The notes under the pieces were generated by a model. That model was not told the origin of the DNA, did not search any database, and was given only the letters and a program-made list of their open reading frames with translations. From the NCBI GenBank assembly GCA_005883355.1, contig VAXG01000035.1, positions 1-64,000 on the forward strand: a DNA stretch of 64,000 nt, written 5' to 3'. How positions within the stretch are numbered: the first letter of the stretch is position 1; every line of letters begins with the position of its first letter. A program made the translations under genes and the position numbers. Positions 48,932 through 57,456 of this stretch are shown in pieces. The stretch is from Actinomycetota bacterium (GTDB lineage: Bacteria; Actinomycetota; Thermoleophilia; Gaiellales; Gaiellaceae).

Positions 48932-50599
48932 GTGCTCATCCTCGTCCCGATCGCGTTCGCGGCGGGCCTCATCACCGCGTTCACGCCCTGCATCCTTCCC
49001 GTGCTGCCGATCGTGCTGGCCGGCGGCGCCGGCGGAGGAACGAAGCGGCGGCCGTACGCCATCGCGGCCGGTCTCGTCACCACCTTCACGGCGTTCCTGC
49101 TCGCGGGCGCGTGGCTGTGGGGACTGCTCGGGATCAGCGCGAAGCATCAGATCCAGATCGGCGCGGCCCTCTTGCTCGTACTGGCGGTGACGCTGATCGT
49201 GCCGAAGCTCGGCGAGCTGGTGGAACGGCCGTTCGTCCTGCTGACCCGTCGGCGCGCTGGTGACCTCGGCGGAGGGTTCTTCCTCGGCGCGAGCCTCGGC
49301 CTCGTGTTCGTCCCGTGCGGTGGACCGGTCCTCGCATCGCTGACGGCGAACGTCGCGACGGATCGCGTCGGCGGCTGGATCGTCGCCATCGCGATTGCAT
49401 ACGCGGCCGGGGCCGCGCTGCCTTTGCTCGCGATCGCGCGCGGCAGTCGCGGCGTTGCCATCCGGTTCCGGCAGCGGGCGCAGGCCGTTCGCATCGCGGG
49501 GGGTGTGCTCATGGCCGCAGCCGCGGTCGTGATCTACCAGGGCTGGGCGGAGAGCCTCCAGACAAAGGTGCCCGGCTATGCGCAGCGGCTGCAGAACGCG
49601 ATCGAGGGCACATCGACCGCGAAGAACCGACTCGACCGCCTCGCCGGCAAGGCCAACCCGGCCTTCGTCGCGCGTGGACAACCGCTCGGTTCACAACTCG
49701 GCAAGGTGCCCCTGAAGGACTACGGCGCCGCGCCCGACGTCCGCGACGTCTCGGCATGGATCAACTCGCGCCCGCTCAGCATTCCCAAGCTCCGCGGCAA
49801 AGTGGTGCTCGTCGACTTCTGGACGTACTCCTGCATCAACTGCTTGCGCACGCTTCCGTACCTGAAGGCGTGGGATGCGCGCTACCGCTCGAAGGGCCTC
49901 GTCATCCTGGGCGTCCACACGCCCGAGTTCGCATTCGAGCACGATCTTGGCAACGTCCGTGCAGCCGTCAAACGTCTCGCCGTCCGCTATCCAGTCGCCC
50001 TCGACAACAGTTACGGGACCTGGAAGGCGTACTCGAACAACTACTGGCCGGCGGACTATCTGGTCGACCAGGCCGGACACGTACGTGACGTTCATTTCGG
50101 CGAAGGGAATTACGCACAAACGGAGCGGGACATCCGCCTCCTCCTTGCGGCCGGCAACGCAGGGCCGCTTCCGCCGTCCGGACGTGACACCGACCGGACA
50201 CCGCTCGAGCTGCGGACGCCGGAGTCGTATCTCGGCTACCTGCGCATCGGCAACTACGCGGGCTCGCCCCTACAAACCGATCGATTGGCCACGTACCGCT
50301 TCCCGACGTCGCTCACGCAAGACTCATTCGCCTACGCGGGCGGGTGGAAGGTCGAGGGCGAGCGCATCGTCGCCGGCGACAAGGCGGGTCTCCGCTTGCA
50401 CTTCCGGGCGCGCACCGTTCATCTCGTGCTCACCGGGCGGGGCTTCGTCGGGGTCAAGGTGAACGGGAAGGCGCGGCCGACGGTTCGGGTCGATGGTGCC
50501 CGGCTCTACACGCTCGTCACGCAGAAGGCCGCGGCGGACGGTGTGCTCGACCTCGGTTTCACACCCGGCCTCGCTGCCTATGCCTTCACGTTCGGCTAG
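48932..50599 (+). CDS. DipZ-like CcdA-thioredoxin fusion protein
   Basis: 555 residues, GTG start at 48932. The first 210 residues are a CcdA/DsbD-type six-helix transporter with reactive cysteines in FTPCILPVLP and FVPCGGPVLA. A TlpA/thioredoxin domain outside the cell follows, with the CxxC active site in WTYSCINCLRTLPYLKAW. The last 130 residues form a beta-sandwich (LRIGNYAGSPLQTDRLATY...), as in DipZ. It moves electrons from the cytosol to extracellular disulfides, for example in cytochrome maturation or repair of oxidised proteins. It lies directly after the helicase gene, a different function, so a shared transcript is not informative. Confidence 0.9.
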   Translation: MLILVPIAFAAGLITAFTPCILPVLPIVLAGGAGGGTKRRPYAIAAGLVTTFTAFLLAGAWLWGLLGISAKHQIQIGAALLLVLAVTLIVPKLGELVERPFVLLTRRRAGDLGGGFFLGASLGLVFVPCGGPVLASLTANVATDRVGGWIVAIAIAYAAGAALPLLAIARGSRGVAIRFRQRAQAVRIAGGVLMAAAAVVIYQGWAESLQTKVPGYAQRLQNAIEGTSTAKNRLDRLAGKANPAFVARGQPLGSQLGKVPLKDYGAAPDVRDVSAWINSRPLSIPKLRGKVVLVDFWTYSCINCLRTLPYLKAWDARYRSKGLVILGVHTPEFAFEHDLGNVRAAVKRLAVRYPVALDNSYGTWKAYSNNYWPADYLVDQAGHVRDVHFGEGNYAQTERDIRLLLAAGNAGPLPPSGRDTDRTPLELRTPESYLGYLRIGNYAGSPLQTDRLATYRFPTSLTQDSFAYAGGWKVEGERIVAGDKAGLRLHFRARTVHLVLTGRGFVGVKVNGKARPTVRVDGARLYTLVTQKAAADGVLDLGFTPGLAAYAFTFG

Positions 50600-50628
50600 G
50601 ACGCAGGACCGGAAGCTACAGTCGGAAC

Positions 50629-51294
50629 GTGAGTAGTCCTGCCGTTCTCGTCGTCGACGACGACGGGCCGATCCGCCGGATGCTCGAGCGGACCCTCAGC
50701 GCCGAGGGTTACGACGTCGCGGGCGCCGCGGATGGTGGGGAGGCGCTCGCTGCAGTCGAGCGATCGGTGCCCGACTTGATCGTCCTGGACGTCGCAATGC
50801 CCGGGCTCGACGGCCTCGCCGTCTGCCGCCGGTTGCGTGCCAAGGGCCTCGCCCTGCCGATCCTGCTGCTGACTGCGCGCGACTCGGTCGCCGATCGCGT
50901 TGACGGGCTCGATGCCGGCGCCGACGACTATCTCGTCAAGCCGTTCGCACCCGAAGAGTTGCTCGCCCGCGTGCGAGCTCTGCAAAGGCGCGGCCGCGAG
51001 CCGAACGAGATCCTCGCTTACGGCGACGTCGTCTTCGACCTCGGCTCGCGCCGCGCGCACCGTAACGGCCGCGAGCTCGGGCTGAGCTCGCGCGAAGGCG
51101 ACCTGCTGGAGCTCCTGTTGCGGAATCCCGGACAAGTCGTCAGCCGCGAGCTCGCGCTCGAACGTGTCTGGGGTAGCAGAACCGTCGCAAGCTTCAACGC
51201 GGTCGATCGCTACGTCTCGTACCTTCGGCGCAAGCTCGGCGAGCCGCCGCTGATCGAGACCGTGCGCGGGGTCGGCTTCGTGCTCGGCCGGTGA
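50629..51294 (+). CDS. OmpR/PhoB-type response regulator
   Basis: 221 residues from GTG 50629. Receiver motifs are intact: VVDDDGPIRRML (acidic pocket), LIVLDVAMPGLDG (phosphoacceptor Asp), LLTARDS (Thr) and YLVKPFAPEELL (Lys). The winged-helix output domain (LSSREGDLLELLLRNPGQVVSR, DRYVSYLRRKLGEPPLI, TVRGVGFVLGR) is typical of OmpR/PhoB. It overlaps the histidine kinase by 4 bp (GTGA). The pair, an exported protein and an ABC-2 transporter form one tightly overlapped operon, so the likely output is control of that transporter. Confidence 0.93.
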   Translation: MSSPAVLVVDDDGPIRRMLERTLSAEGYDVAGAADGGEALAAVERSVPDLIVLDVAMPGLDGLAVCRRLRAKGLALPILLLTARDSVADRVDGLDAGADDYLVKPFAPEELLARVRALQRRGREPNEILAYGDVVFDLGSRRAHRNGRELGLSSREGDLLELLLRNPGQVVSRELALERVWGSRTVASFNAVDRYVSYLRRKLGEPPLIETVRGVGFVLGR

Positions 51295-52679
51295 GTGGGC
51301 GCTCACTTCAGCTTCGGTCGGTCTTCGCTGCCGCGCTCGGAATCCTGATCGCGCTCGTCGTCGTCGGTGCCGCGATCAGCGTGCTCGTGTCACGCCACCT
51401 CCATCATTCCCTCGATCGCACGTTGAGGCAACGGGCCGTGGAGATCGCCCAGCTGAACGCGTCTGCCCCGGCGCTGTTGACGACACCCGGTGCGCTGGAT
51501 TCTCCCGTCGGCGGAACACAGCTGATCGTCGAGGTCCTCGACGCGCGCGGCCGGATCGTGGCGCGCTCGCTGTCACTCGGCGGTCGGGTCCTCCCGACCG
51601 ATGCAACTGCCCGCAGCGCGATCGGCAGCGGCCGCGCCGGCTACTCCAACGCGGGGCTCGGCAACGAGCGAATACGGGTCTATGCCGCGCCACTGGCCGA
51701 GCTCGGTGGTCCGGCCGCCGGCGGCGCAGTGGTCGTCGCGGCTTCGACGCACGACCTGAGAGAGACGCTTGCGAGCCTGCACTTCTTCGTGCTCCTCGCG
51801 GGGATCCTCGCGGCCGCGCTCGGAGCCGGCGTCGTCGCCCTCCTCATGCGGCGCGCATTGCGGCCGCTCGGCCGGCTCGCGACCGCTGCAACGGAGATCG
51901 AGCGCACGGGAGATTCGCGGCGAAGGCTGCCTCAGCCTTCCTCCGTCGACGAGGTCGGGCAGCTTGCCGGAACCCTGAACGCCATGCTCGCGAGCCTCGA
52001 ACGCGCGCGCGAAGGGGAGCGCCGCTTCGTCGCCGACGCATCGCACGAGCTCAGAACGCCGCTGACGGCCCTGCGCGGCAACGTTGCGTACATCGCCCGC
52101 CACGGTGCGACGGCTGCGGTGATCGCCGAGCTCGAACAGGATGCGGAGCGATTGGCTCGGCTCGCAGACGACCTGCTCGTCCTCTCGCGCGAGGAAACGG
52201 ACGCCGCCGCGCCCGGAGAGCACGTGCATCTCGACGAGCTCGCGACGGCCGTCGCGGAAGGGGATGGGAGAATCGAGGTCGTCGCTCCGGAGCCGGTCGT
52301 CGTGCGCGGGGATCGAGCCGCGCTGGAACGCGCCCTCGAAAATCTCGTCCAGAACGGGCGGCGCTACGGTCCGGCCGAAGGTCGGATCACGATCGATGTC
52401 GAAAGGAACGACGGTCTGGCCACGGTGACGGTGACCGACGAGGGCCCGGGGCTTCAGCCCTACGAGGCCGACCTGGCCTTCGAGCGCTTCTGGCGGGGCC
52501 ACCACGGCAAATCCGGTTCAGGGCTCGGGCTGGCGATCGTGCGAGCCACGGCCGAGCGGCACGGGGGCCGGGCGTTCGCGGAAGGCGCACGCTTCACGAT
52601 CGAGCTGCCCGTTCTCAGAGATCTCTCAGAGTTCGACGCTACAACGAAGGAGGAAACGCCCGAGAAAGGATCGCCGTGA
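51291..52679 (+). CDS. Sensor histidine kinase
   Basis: 462 residues. Two membrane helices (LIALVVVGAAISVLVS near the start and LLAGILAAALGAGVVALLM near 170) enclose an extracellular sensor of about 120 residues. A HAMP linker (RRALRPLGRLATAATEI) follows, then HisKA with the phosphorylated His in DASHELRTPLTALRGN, and HATPase_c with the N-box NLVQNGRRYG, G1 VTDEGPGLQPYEA and FERFWRG, G2 SGSGLGLAIV. GTG start overlaps the regulator stop. Its product ends by overlapping the exported LolA-like gene. The signal is probably an envelope or antibiotic stress (inference from the ABC neighbour). Confidence 0.93.
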   Translation: MSGRSLQLRSVFAAALGILIALVVVGAAISVLVSRHLHHSLDRTLRQRAVEIAQLNASAPALLTTPGALDSPVGGTQLIVEVLDARGRIVARSLSLGGRVLPTDATARSAIGSGRAGYSNAGLGNERIRVYAAPLAELGGPAAGGAVVVAASTHDLRETLASLHFFVLLAGILAAALGAGVVALLMRRALRPLGRLATAATEIERTGDSRRRLPQPSSVDEVGQLAGTLNAMLASLERAREGERRFVADASHELRTPLTALRGNVAYIARHGATAAVIAELEQDAERLARLADDLLVLSREETDAAAPGEHVHLDELATAVAEGDGRIEVVAPEPVVVRGDRAALERALENLVQNGRRYGPAEGRITIDVERNDGLATVTVTDEGPGLQPYEADLAFERFWRGHHGKSGSGLGLAIVRATAERHGGRAFAEGARFTIELPVLRDLSEFDATTKEETPEKGSP

Positions 52680-53848
52680 AACTTCTGCGCACGCTCTCGA
52701 CCCGTCGTCTGATCGTCCTCGCCTTAGCGGTGCTGGCAGTGGCAGTAGGAGGAACCGCAATCGCCGTCGCTGCGGGTGGAGGAAGCGGCGCGACGCCGCA
52801 GCCGAAGCCACTCGCGCAGGTCATTCACGACGCGCTTGCCGCGCCGGACTCAGCAGGGATCACGGCCAACGTCCGCTTCACGAACCGACTGTTCCCGTCG
52901 GGTTCCCTCCTCGGTGGCAACGCCTCGGCGCTGATGTCCGGCGCAACCGGCCGGCTTTGGTTGACCAACGACGGTCGCGGGCGCCTCGAGTTGCAGTCCG
53001 ATGCCGGGGACGTTCAGATCGTTTGGAACAAGGACAGGGTCACGGCGTACGACGCGTCCTCGAACACCGTTTACACGCTCAACCTGCCCGCCTCGGCGAC
53101 GGAGTCGACTTCACCGACCAACGGCGCAGCTCCGTCGCTCACCCAGATCGGCGATTTCCTGTCGAATCTCGGTGAGCGCGCGGACGTCTCCGCCGCGCAG
53201 CCCACGGACATCGCGGGTCGGCCGGCCTACAACGTGAGGATCTCGCCGAAGCACGACGGCGGGCTGCTCGGCTCCGCCGAGCTCGCCTGGGATGCGGAGC
53301 AAGGCGTGCCGCTCCGGGTCGCGGTCTACGCGCAGGGAAGCTCGAAGCCCGTGCTCGAGCTCGCCGCGACGGACATCTCGTACGGCTCCGTGCCTGCGAG
53401 CGCCGTCGACGTGTCACCGCCCGCCGGCGCGAAGACCGTGGACCTGAGCTCGGCGGCCACGCCTCAGAACGGCTCCGACAAGACAAACGCCGCGACCGGC
53501 CTCGCCGCTGTCCAAGCAGCGGTCGACTTTCCGGTGGTCGCTCCCGACACGCTCGTCGGATTGCCGCGCAAGGACGTCCGTACGGTCAAGGGCAACAATG
53601 CGCTCGTGATCTACGGACAAGGGCTCGGCGCGATCGTCGTCGTCGAGCGCAAAGCAGACGCCACCGGGACTCAACAGAGCGGCCCGATGTCGGCTCTGCC
53701 GTCCGTGTCGCTCGACGGGCTGACGGGGCACGAGCTGGCAACGCAGCTGGGCACCGCAATCGAGTGGCAGCGAAACGGCGTCTCGTTCGTCCTTGCCGGC
53801 TCACTGCCGCCGGCCGCCGCGGAATCGGCCGCGCGCGCGCTCAAATGA
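52676..53848 (+). CDS. Exported LolA/RseB-like protein in the two-component operon
   Basis: 390 residues. One N-terminal helix (LIVLALAVLAVAVGGTAIAVAAGG) is either a signal or an anchor; there is no lipobox Cys. Residues about 45-260 resemble the LolA/RseB/DUF2092 half-barrel (ANVRFTNRLFPSGSLLGGN, GRLWLTNDGRGRLELQSD, YDASSNTVYTLNLP, GRPAYNVRISPK). The C-terminal part is a second unit (LVGLPRKDVRTVKGNNALVIY). RseB-like proteins sense lipoproteins and regulate envelope stress, so this is a likely sensor partner of the kinase or a substrate-binding part of the ABC system. GTG start with GTGA overlap. Confidence 0.7.
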   Translation: MKLLRTLSTRRLIVLALAVLAVAVGGTAIAVAAGGGSGATPQPKPLAQVIHDALAAPDSAGITANVRFTNRLFPSGSLLGGNASALMSGATGRLWLTNDGRGRLELQSDAGDVQIVWNKDRVTAYDASSNTVYTLNLPASATESTSPTNGAAPSLTQIGDFLSNLGERADVSAAQPTDIAGRPAYNVRISPKHDGGLLGSAELAWDAEQGVPLRVAVYAQGSSKPVLELAATDISYGSVPASAVDVSPPAGAKTVDLSSAATPQNGSDKTNAATGLAAVQAAVDFPVVAPDTLVGLPRKDVRTVKGNNALVIYGQGLGAIVVVERKADATGTQQSGPMSALPSVSLDGLTGHELATQLGTAIEWQRNGVSFVLAGSLPPAAAESAARALK

Positions 53849-54789
53849 GCGAGAGTCTTCCGATCTCGACGACGGGGCTCGTCAAGCGTTACGGCGACAT
53901 CGCCGCAGTGAACGGCGTCGACCTCACGGTCGAGCGTGGCGACGTGTTCGGATACCTCGGACCGAACGGCGCGGGCAAGACGACCCTGCTGCGGATCCTG
54001 CTCGGCCTGATCCGGCCGACGTCCGGCTCCGCGAAGCTCTTCGGCCGCGATCCGCTCGTGGACGGTGTTCGTGCACTCGACGGAGTCGCCGGTTTCGTCG
54101 AGGGCCCGCGCTTCTACTCCTATCTCTCGGGGCGAAAGAACCTGGAGCTGCTCGCCGACTACGACGGTGACGGCGCACGTTCGAGGATCGACAGCGTCCT
54201 CGAGCTCGTCGAGCTGCGCGACCGGGCGAAGGACCGCGTCGGCGGCTATTCGCACGGCATGCGCCAGCGGCTCGGAATCGCTTCGTCGCTCCTACGCCAG
54301 CCGAGATTGCTCCTCCTCGACGAGCCGACCACGGGGCTGGACCCGGCCGGCATGCGCGACATGCGCGATCTCGTCCGCCGACTGGCGGGCGAGGGCATCA
54401 CGATTCTGCTCTCGAGCCATCTCCTCAACGAGGTCGAGGACCTCTGCAACCGCGTCGCGATCATCCGCAAGGGCGGGATCGTCTACGAGGGACCGCTGAA
54501 CGAGCTCCTGGCGACGGCCGCGACGGGTTATCGGCTGCGGGCCACCGACCCGGAGCGGGCACGGGTCGTCCTTCTCTCCCAGGGCGGCGTCGACGGAGTC
54601 TCGCTCGTCGAAGGACAGCTTCGCTTCACGGCGGACGAGGAAGCGGTCGGGCGTGCAGCGATTGCGCTGGGGCAGGCACGCATCGGCATCACGGCGCTGA
54701 TTCCGGAGACGGCGAGCCTGGAAGAGCTCTTCCTCGGGCTGACCGGCGGAGAATCGTCGGATCACGACCGTGAAGCGATCGTCGCATGA
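53845..54789 (+). CDS. ABC transporter ATP-binding protein (ABC-2 type)
   Basis: 314 residues from ATG 53845, overlapping the previous stop (ATGA). Walker A GPNGAGKTTLLRIL, signature YSHGMRQRLGIASSL, Walker B LLLLDEPTTGLDPAG, and a switch His in ILLSSHLLNEV. The last 80 residues are the usual C-terminal domain. This group (BcrA/CcmA-like) energises ABC-2 exporters for lantibiotics, bacitracin or lipids. It is the fourth gene of the operon. The permease gene follows with a 4-bp overlap. Confidence 0.92.
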   Translation: MSESLPISTTGLVKRYGDIAAVNGVDLTVERGDVFGYLGPNGAGKTTLLRILLGLIRPTSGSAKLFGRDPLVDGVRALDGVAGFVEGPRFYSYLSGRKNLELLADYDGDGARSRIDSVLELVELRDRAKDRVGGYSHGMRQRLGIASSLLRQPRLLLLDEPTTGLDPAGMRDMRDLVRRLAGEGITILLSSHLLNEVEDLCNRVAIIRKGGIVYEGPLNELLATAATGYRLRATDPERARVVLLSQGGVDGVSLVEGQLRFTADEEAVGRAAIALGQARIGITALIPETASLEELFLGLTGGESSDHDREAIVA

Positions 54790-55604
54790 CGGCTGCCGTC
54801 GCAAAGGTGTACCGCTGGGAGATCGCGAAGCTCCTCGCGCAGAAGCGCACCTACCTCGGTCTCGTCAGTGCGATGGCCGTGCCACTCATCTTCGTCGTCG
54901 TCCTCGTGCTCCAGTCTGGTGGGCCGAACGACGTTCCGCTCGGCCGCTACATCCGCGACACGGGCCTGGCGACGCCGTTCGTGGTCCTGTTCTTCATGTC
55001 GATCTGGGGCTTCCCGCTCATCACCGCGCTCGTCGCCGGTGACATCGTCGCGTCCGAGAGCCAGAACGGAACGTTGAAGACGATCCTCACGCGCTCGCGC
55101 AGTCGTGGCGAGATCTTCGTCGGCAAGATTCTGGCGTCGATCACCTACACCCTCGTCATCGTTTTCGCGATGGGGATCGTGGGCGCCGTCGCCGGGAGCA
55201 TCGCGTGGGGCTTCCACCCGCTCACCTCTCTCTCCGGCACGCAGGTCTCGGCCGCGCACGGAGTCGCCCTGCTTGCCGGGAGCCTCGCGTTGTACGTGCT
55301 CCCCCTCGCCGGCATCGCCGCCTTCGCCGTGCTCCTTTCGACCGTAACGCGCAACAGCGCGGCCGCCGTGGTCGGTGCGTTGATGTGGGCACTGCTGATG
55401 CAGCTCCTCGGCGTGCTCCCCGGAACGGAGGCCATTCGCCCGTACCTTCTCGGCACGCAGTTCGAAGCCTGGCACGGCTTCCTGCGAATTCCGGCCGATT
55501 GGACACCGGTGATCCGGGCACTGTGGGTGTGCGCGCTTTACATCGCAGCACCTCTCGCGACCGCCTACGTCGTCTTCCTGCGACGCGACGTCGCCGGCGA
55601 CTAG
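54786..55604 (+). CDS. ABC-2 type transporter permease
   Basis: 272 residues with about six membrane helices (YLGLVSAMAVPLIFVVVLVL, PFVVLFFMSIWGFPLITALVAG, ITYTLVIVFAMGIVGAVAG, ALLAGSLALYVLPLAGIAAFAVLL, AAAVVGALMWALLMQLLGVLPG, WVCALYIAAPLATAYVVFL). The soluble segment DIVASESQNGTLKTILTRSRSRG after helix 2 (cited in parts: DIVASESQNGTLKTI) is the ABC-2 coupling region. ATG overlaps the ATPase stop. It ends the operon; the convergent PAC2 gene begins 14 bp after the stop. The substrate is probably an antimicrobial or lipid (inference). Confidence 0.9.
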   Translation: MTAAVAKVYRWEIAKLLAQKRTYLGLVSAMAVPLIFVVVLVLQSGGPNDVPLGRYIRDTGLATPFVVLFFMSIWGFPLITALVAGDIVASESQNGTLKTILTRSRSRGEIFVGKILASITYTLVIVFAMGIVGAVAGSIAWGFHPLTSLSGTQVSAAHGVALLAGSLALYVLPLAGIAAFAVLLSTVTRNSAAAVVGALMWALLMQLLGVLPGTEAIRPYLLGTQFEAWHGFLRIPADWTPVIRALWVCALYIAAPLATAYVVFLRRDVAGD

Positions 55605-55617
55605 CTCTTCCTGAGAG

Positions 55618-56514
55618 CTAAGGCTGTTCCGACGGGCCACGCTCGGGCCCGCCGTTGCCGCGCTCGCGCTCGCGCAGGAAACGCGTGAGCTCGGCCGCAA
55701 GCGATTCGCCGGAAGGTATGTCCTCCTCGTCCTCGAGTAGCTCGGCGCGCTGCTCGAGCTCTTCCACGTATGCCTGGGTCTCTTCGTCCGACGCGACCGC
55801 CTCCGTCACCTGCTCGCTGTAGCGCTCCGAGGCCTCCTGGAGCTCGGCCGTGTCGATCTGTGTCCCGAGTATGTCGCCGAGGCGCTGACAGAGCGCGAGC
55901 GCGGCACGGGGGCTCGGCGCGAGCGAGACGTAGTGCGGGACGGCGGCCCAAAGACTGACCGAAGGAATGCTTGCGTGGTTGCACGCGTCGTGGAGCACAC
56001 CGACGACGCCCGTCGGGCCTTCGTAGCGTGAGCGCTGCAGACCCAGACGCTCGACCAGTTCCGGATCGGTCGCACCGCCGGTCACCGGTGACGGCCGTGT
56101 GTGCGGCACGTCCGCGAGCAACGAGCCGAGCGTGATGAGCATCTCGACACCGAGCTCCCGTGCAAGGTCGACGATCATGCCGGTGAAGGTCTGCCAGCGA
56201 AGGTTCGGCTCGATCCCCAGTAGCAGAACGGCATCGCGATCGAGATCCGGGATCGGCGCATGGTAGAAGGCGTTCTCGGGCCAGTCGATGTGCCGCGTCT
56301 GACCATCGACGAGCGAAACGTGCGGGCGGGTCGCCTGGAAGTCGAAGAAGCTCTCCGGCTCGATGTCGGCGAACCGGTCCGCCTCCCAGATCTTGGCGAG
56401 ATAGCCACCGGCGAGCGACGCGCCCTGGCCGCCGTCGTTCCAACCGCGAAAAGCTGCGATCAGAACCGGCTCACGGAGGCTCGGCCGGTCGACGATGCGA
56501 AGTTCTTCAGCGAT
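55618..56514 (-). CDS. PAC2 family protein (non-canonical start codon)
   Basis: 298 residues if it starts at ATC 56512-56514, the point that fits the family N-terminus (AEELRIVDRPSLREPVLIAA then FRGWNDGGQGASLAGGYLA). No ATG, GTG or TTG precedes the conserved core; the first ATG (56178) is 112 codons inside, and a TAG lies just upstream. Later motifs: LLLGIEPNLRWQTFTGMIVD, LITLGSLLADVPHTRP, GLQRSRYEGPTGVVGVLHD. PAC2 proteins are proteasome-assembly-chaperone-like and occur in actinobacteria and archaea. An AUC start would be rare, so either that or a mutation applies. It overlaps ctaA by 8 bp on the same strand. Acidic C-terminal helices end the protein. Confidence 0.7.
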   Translation of the reverse strand: MAEELRIVDRPSLREPVLIAAFRGWNDGGQGASLAGGYLAKIWEADRFADIEPESFFDFQATRPHVSLVDGQTRHIDWPENAFYHAPIPDLDRDAVLLLGIEPNLRWQTFTGMIVDLARELGVEMLITLGSLLADVPHTRPSPVTGGATDPELVERLGLQRSRYEGPTGVVGVLHDACNHASIPSVSLWAAVPHYVSLAPSPRAALALCQRLGDILGTQIDTAELQEASERYSEQVTEAVASDEETQAYVEELEQRAELLEDEEDIPSGESLAAELTRFLRERERGNGGPERGPSEQP

Positions 56515-57442
56515 CGGCGAAGTCTACGTTCGGCCGGAAGAACAGCGTCGCAAGGGCGACCGTGCCGACCCAGACGGTCGCGGCCAGGAAGACGTGTGCC
56601 AGTACGAGCCCCCAGGGGAGATGCGTCCGCCACTGCAGCTCCCCCAGCCCCATCTGGACCAGCAACAGCACGAAAACTGCCGCGCCGAGCTTGAAGAGAC
56701 GCGGCGCGCGATCGCGGCGCGCGGCGAGGTAACCGAGGCTGAAGAGGAAGGTCAGCAGAAAGATCCCGACGATCATCGCGTGGGCGTAGACGAACGGCGC
56801 CAACCGTCCCAGCCGACCGATCTTGTTAGCGGCCCCGCCGCCGGAGTGGGGCCCGGAGGCGGTTGCGAGCGATCCGCTCACTATGAGCACGAAGCCGGCG
56901 GCTGCGAACGCGAGCCCGAGCCGGCGCAGCTCCGGTGGGACGAGCGGGTCGATTCGGCCGACGACCGCAGCACGGATTTCGAGGACGAGGATCGTCGCGC
57001 CCGCGAGCAATGCGATCGACAGGAGCAGATGGACCATGACGATCGGCCAGCGAAGGTCGGTCGCAATTGCGAGCAAACCGATCGGGGCCTGCGCCAGCGT
57101 GCCGAGGAAGATGGCAAGCGCGACCCGCCGAACGAAGCGTGGGAGCCCCGGCACCCGCCGCACCGCGAGCCACGCGAGCAGCGCCACCGCGATCGTCACT
57201 CCGCCGACCAGACGATTGCCGAACTCGACGAAGGCGTGCGCGTTCTTGGCCGGCAGGGGATGGCCCGCTTCGCAGCCCGGCCAGTGCCGGCAACCGAGTC
57301 CGGAGTCGGTGAGCCGCACCGCAGCGCCGGTGCCGACGATGAGCCACAGTGCTCCGAGCTGTACGAGCACGAGCGGATAGATCTGCGCGGGACTGAGAGC
57401 GAGCGCCCGAAGCCGAGCGAGCGCCGTGGGCTGGGCGTGCAC
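56507..57442 (-). CDS. ctaA: Heme A synthase-like protein (CtaA/COX15)
   Basis: 311 residues, eight membrane helices, the CtaA layout of two four-helix halves. The N-terminal half has GTGAAVRLTDSGLGCRHWPGC with a cysteine pair and the segment FVEFGNRLVGG, carrying a heme-ligand region (E/H). The second half has YAHAMIVGIFLLTFLFSLG and LPWGLVLAHVFLAATVW, each with a His. CtaA oxidises heme O to heme A for cytochrome aa3 oxidase. No ctaB is next to it here. It shares a minus-strand operon with the PAC2 gene downstream and follows the ApgM gene by 14 bp. Confidence 0.85.
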   Translation of the reverse strand: MHAQPTALARLRALALSPAQIYPLVLVQLGALWLIVGTGAAVRLTDSGLGCRHWPGCEAGHPLPAKNAHAFVEFGNRLVGGVTIAVALLAWLAVRRVPGLPRFVRRVALAIFLGTLAQAPIGLLAIATDLRWPIVMVHLLLSIALLAGATILVLEIRAAVVGRIDPLVPPELRRLGLAFAAAGFVLIVSGSLATASGPHSGGGAANKIGRLGRLAPFVYAHAMIVGIFLLTFLFSLGYLAARRDRAPRLFKLGAAVFVLLLVQMGLGELQWRTHLPWGLVLAHVFLAATVWVGTVALATLFFRPNVDFADR

Positions 57443-57456
57443 GGTCTCGAGTCTAT

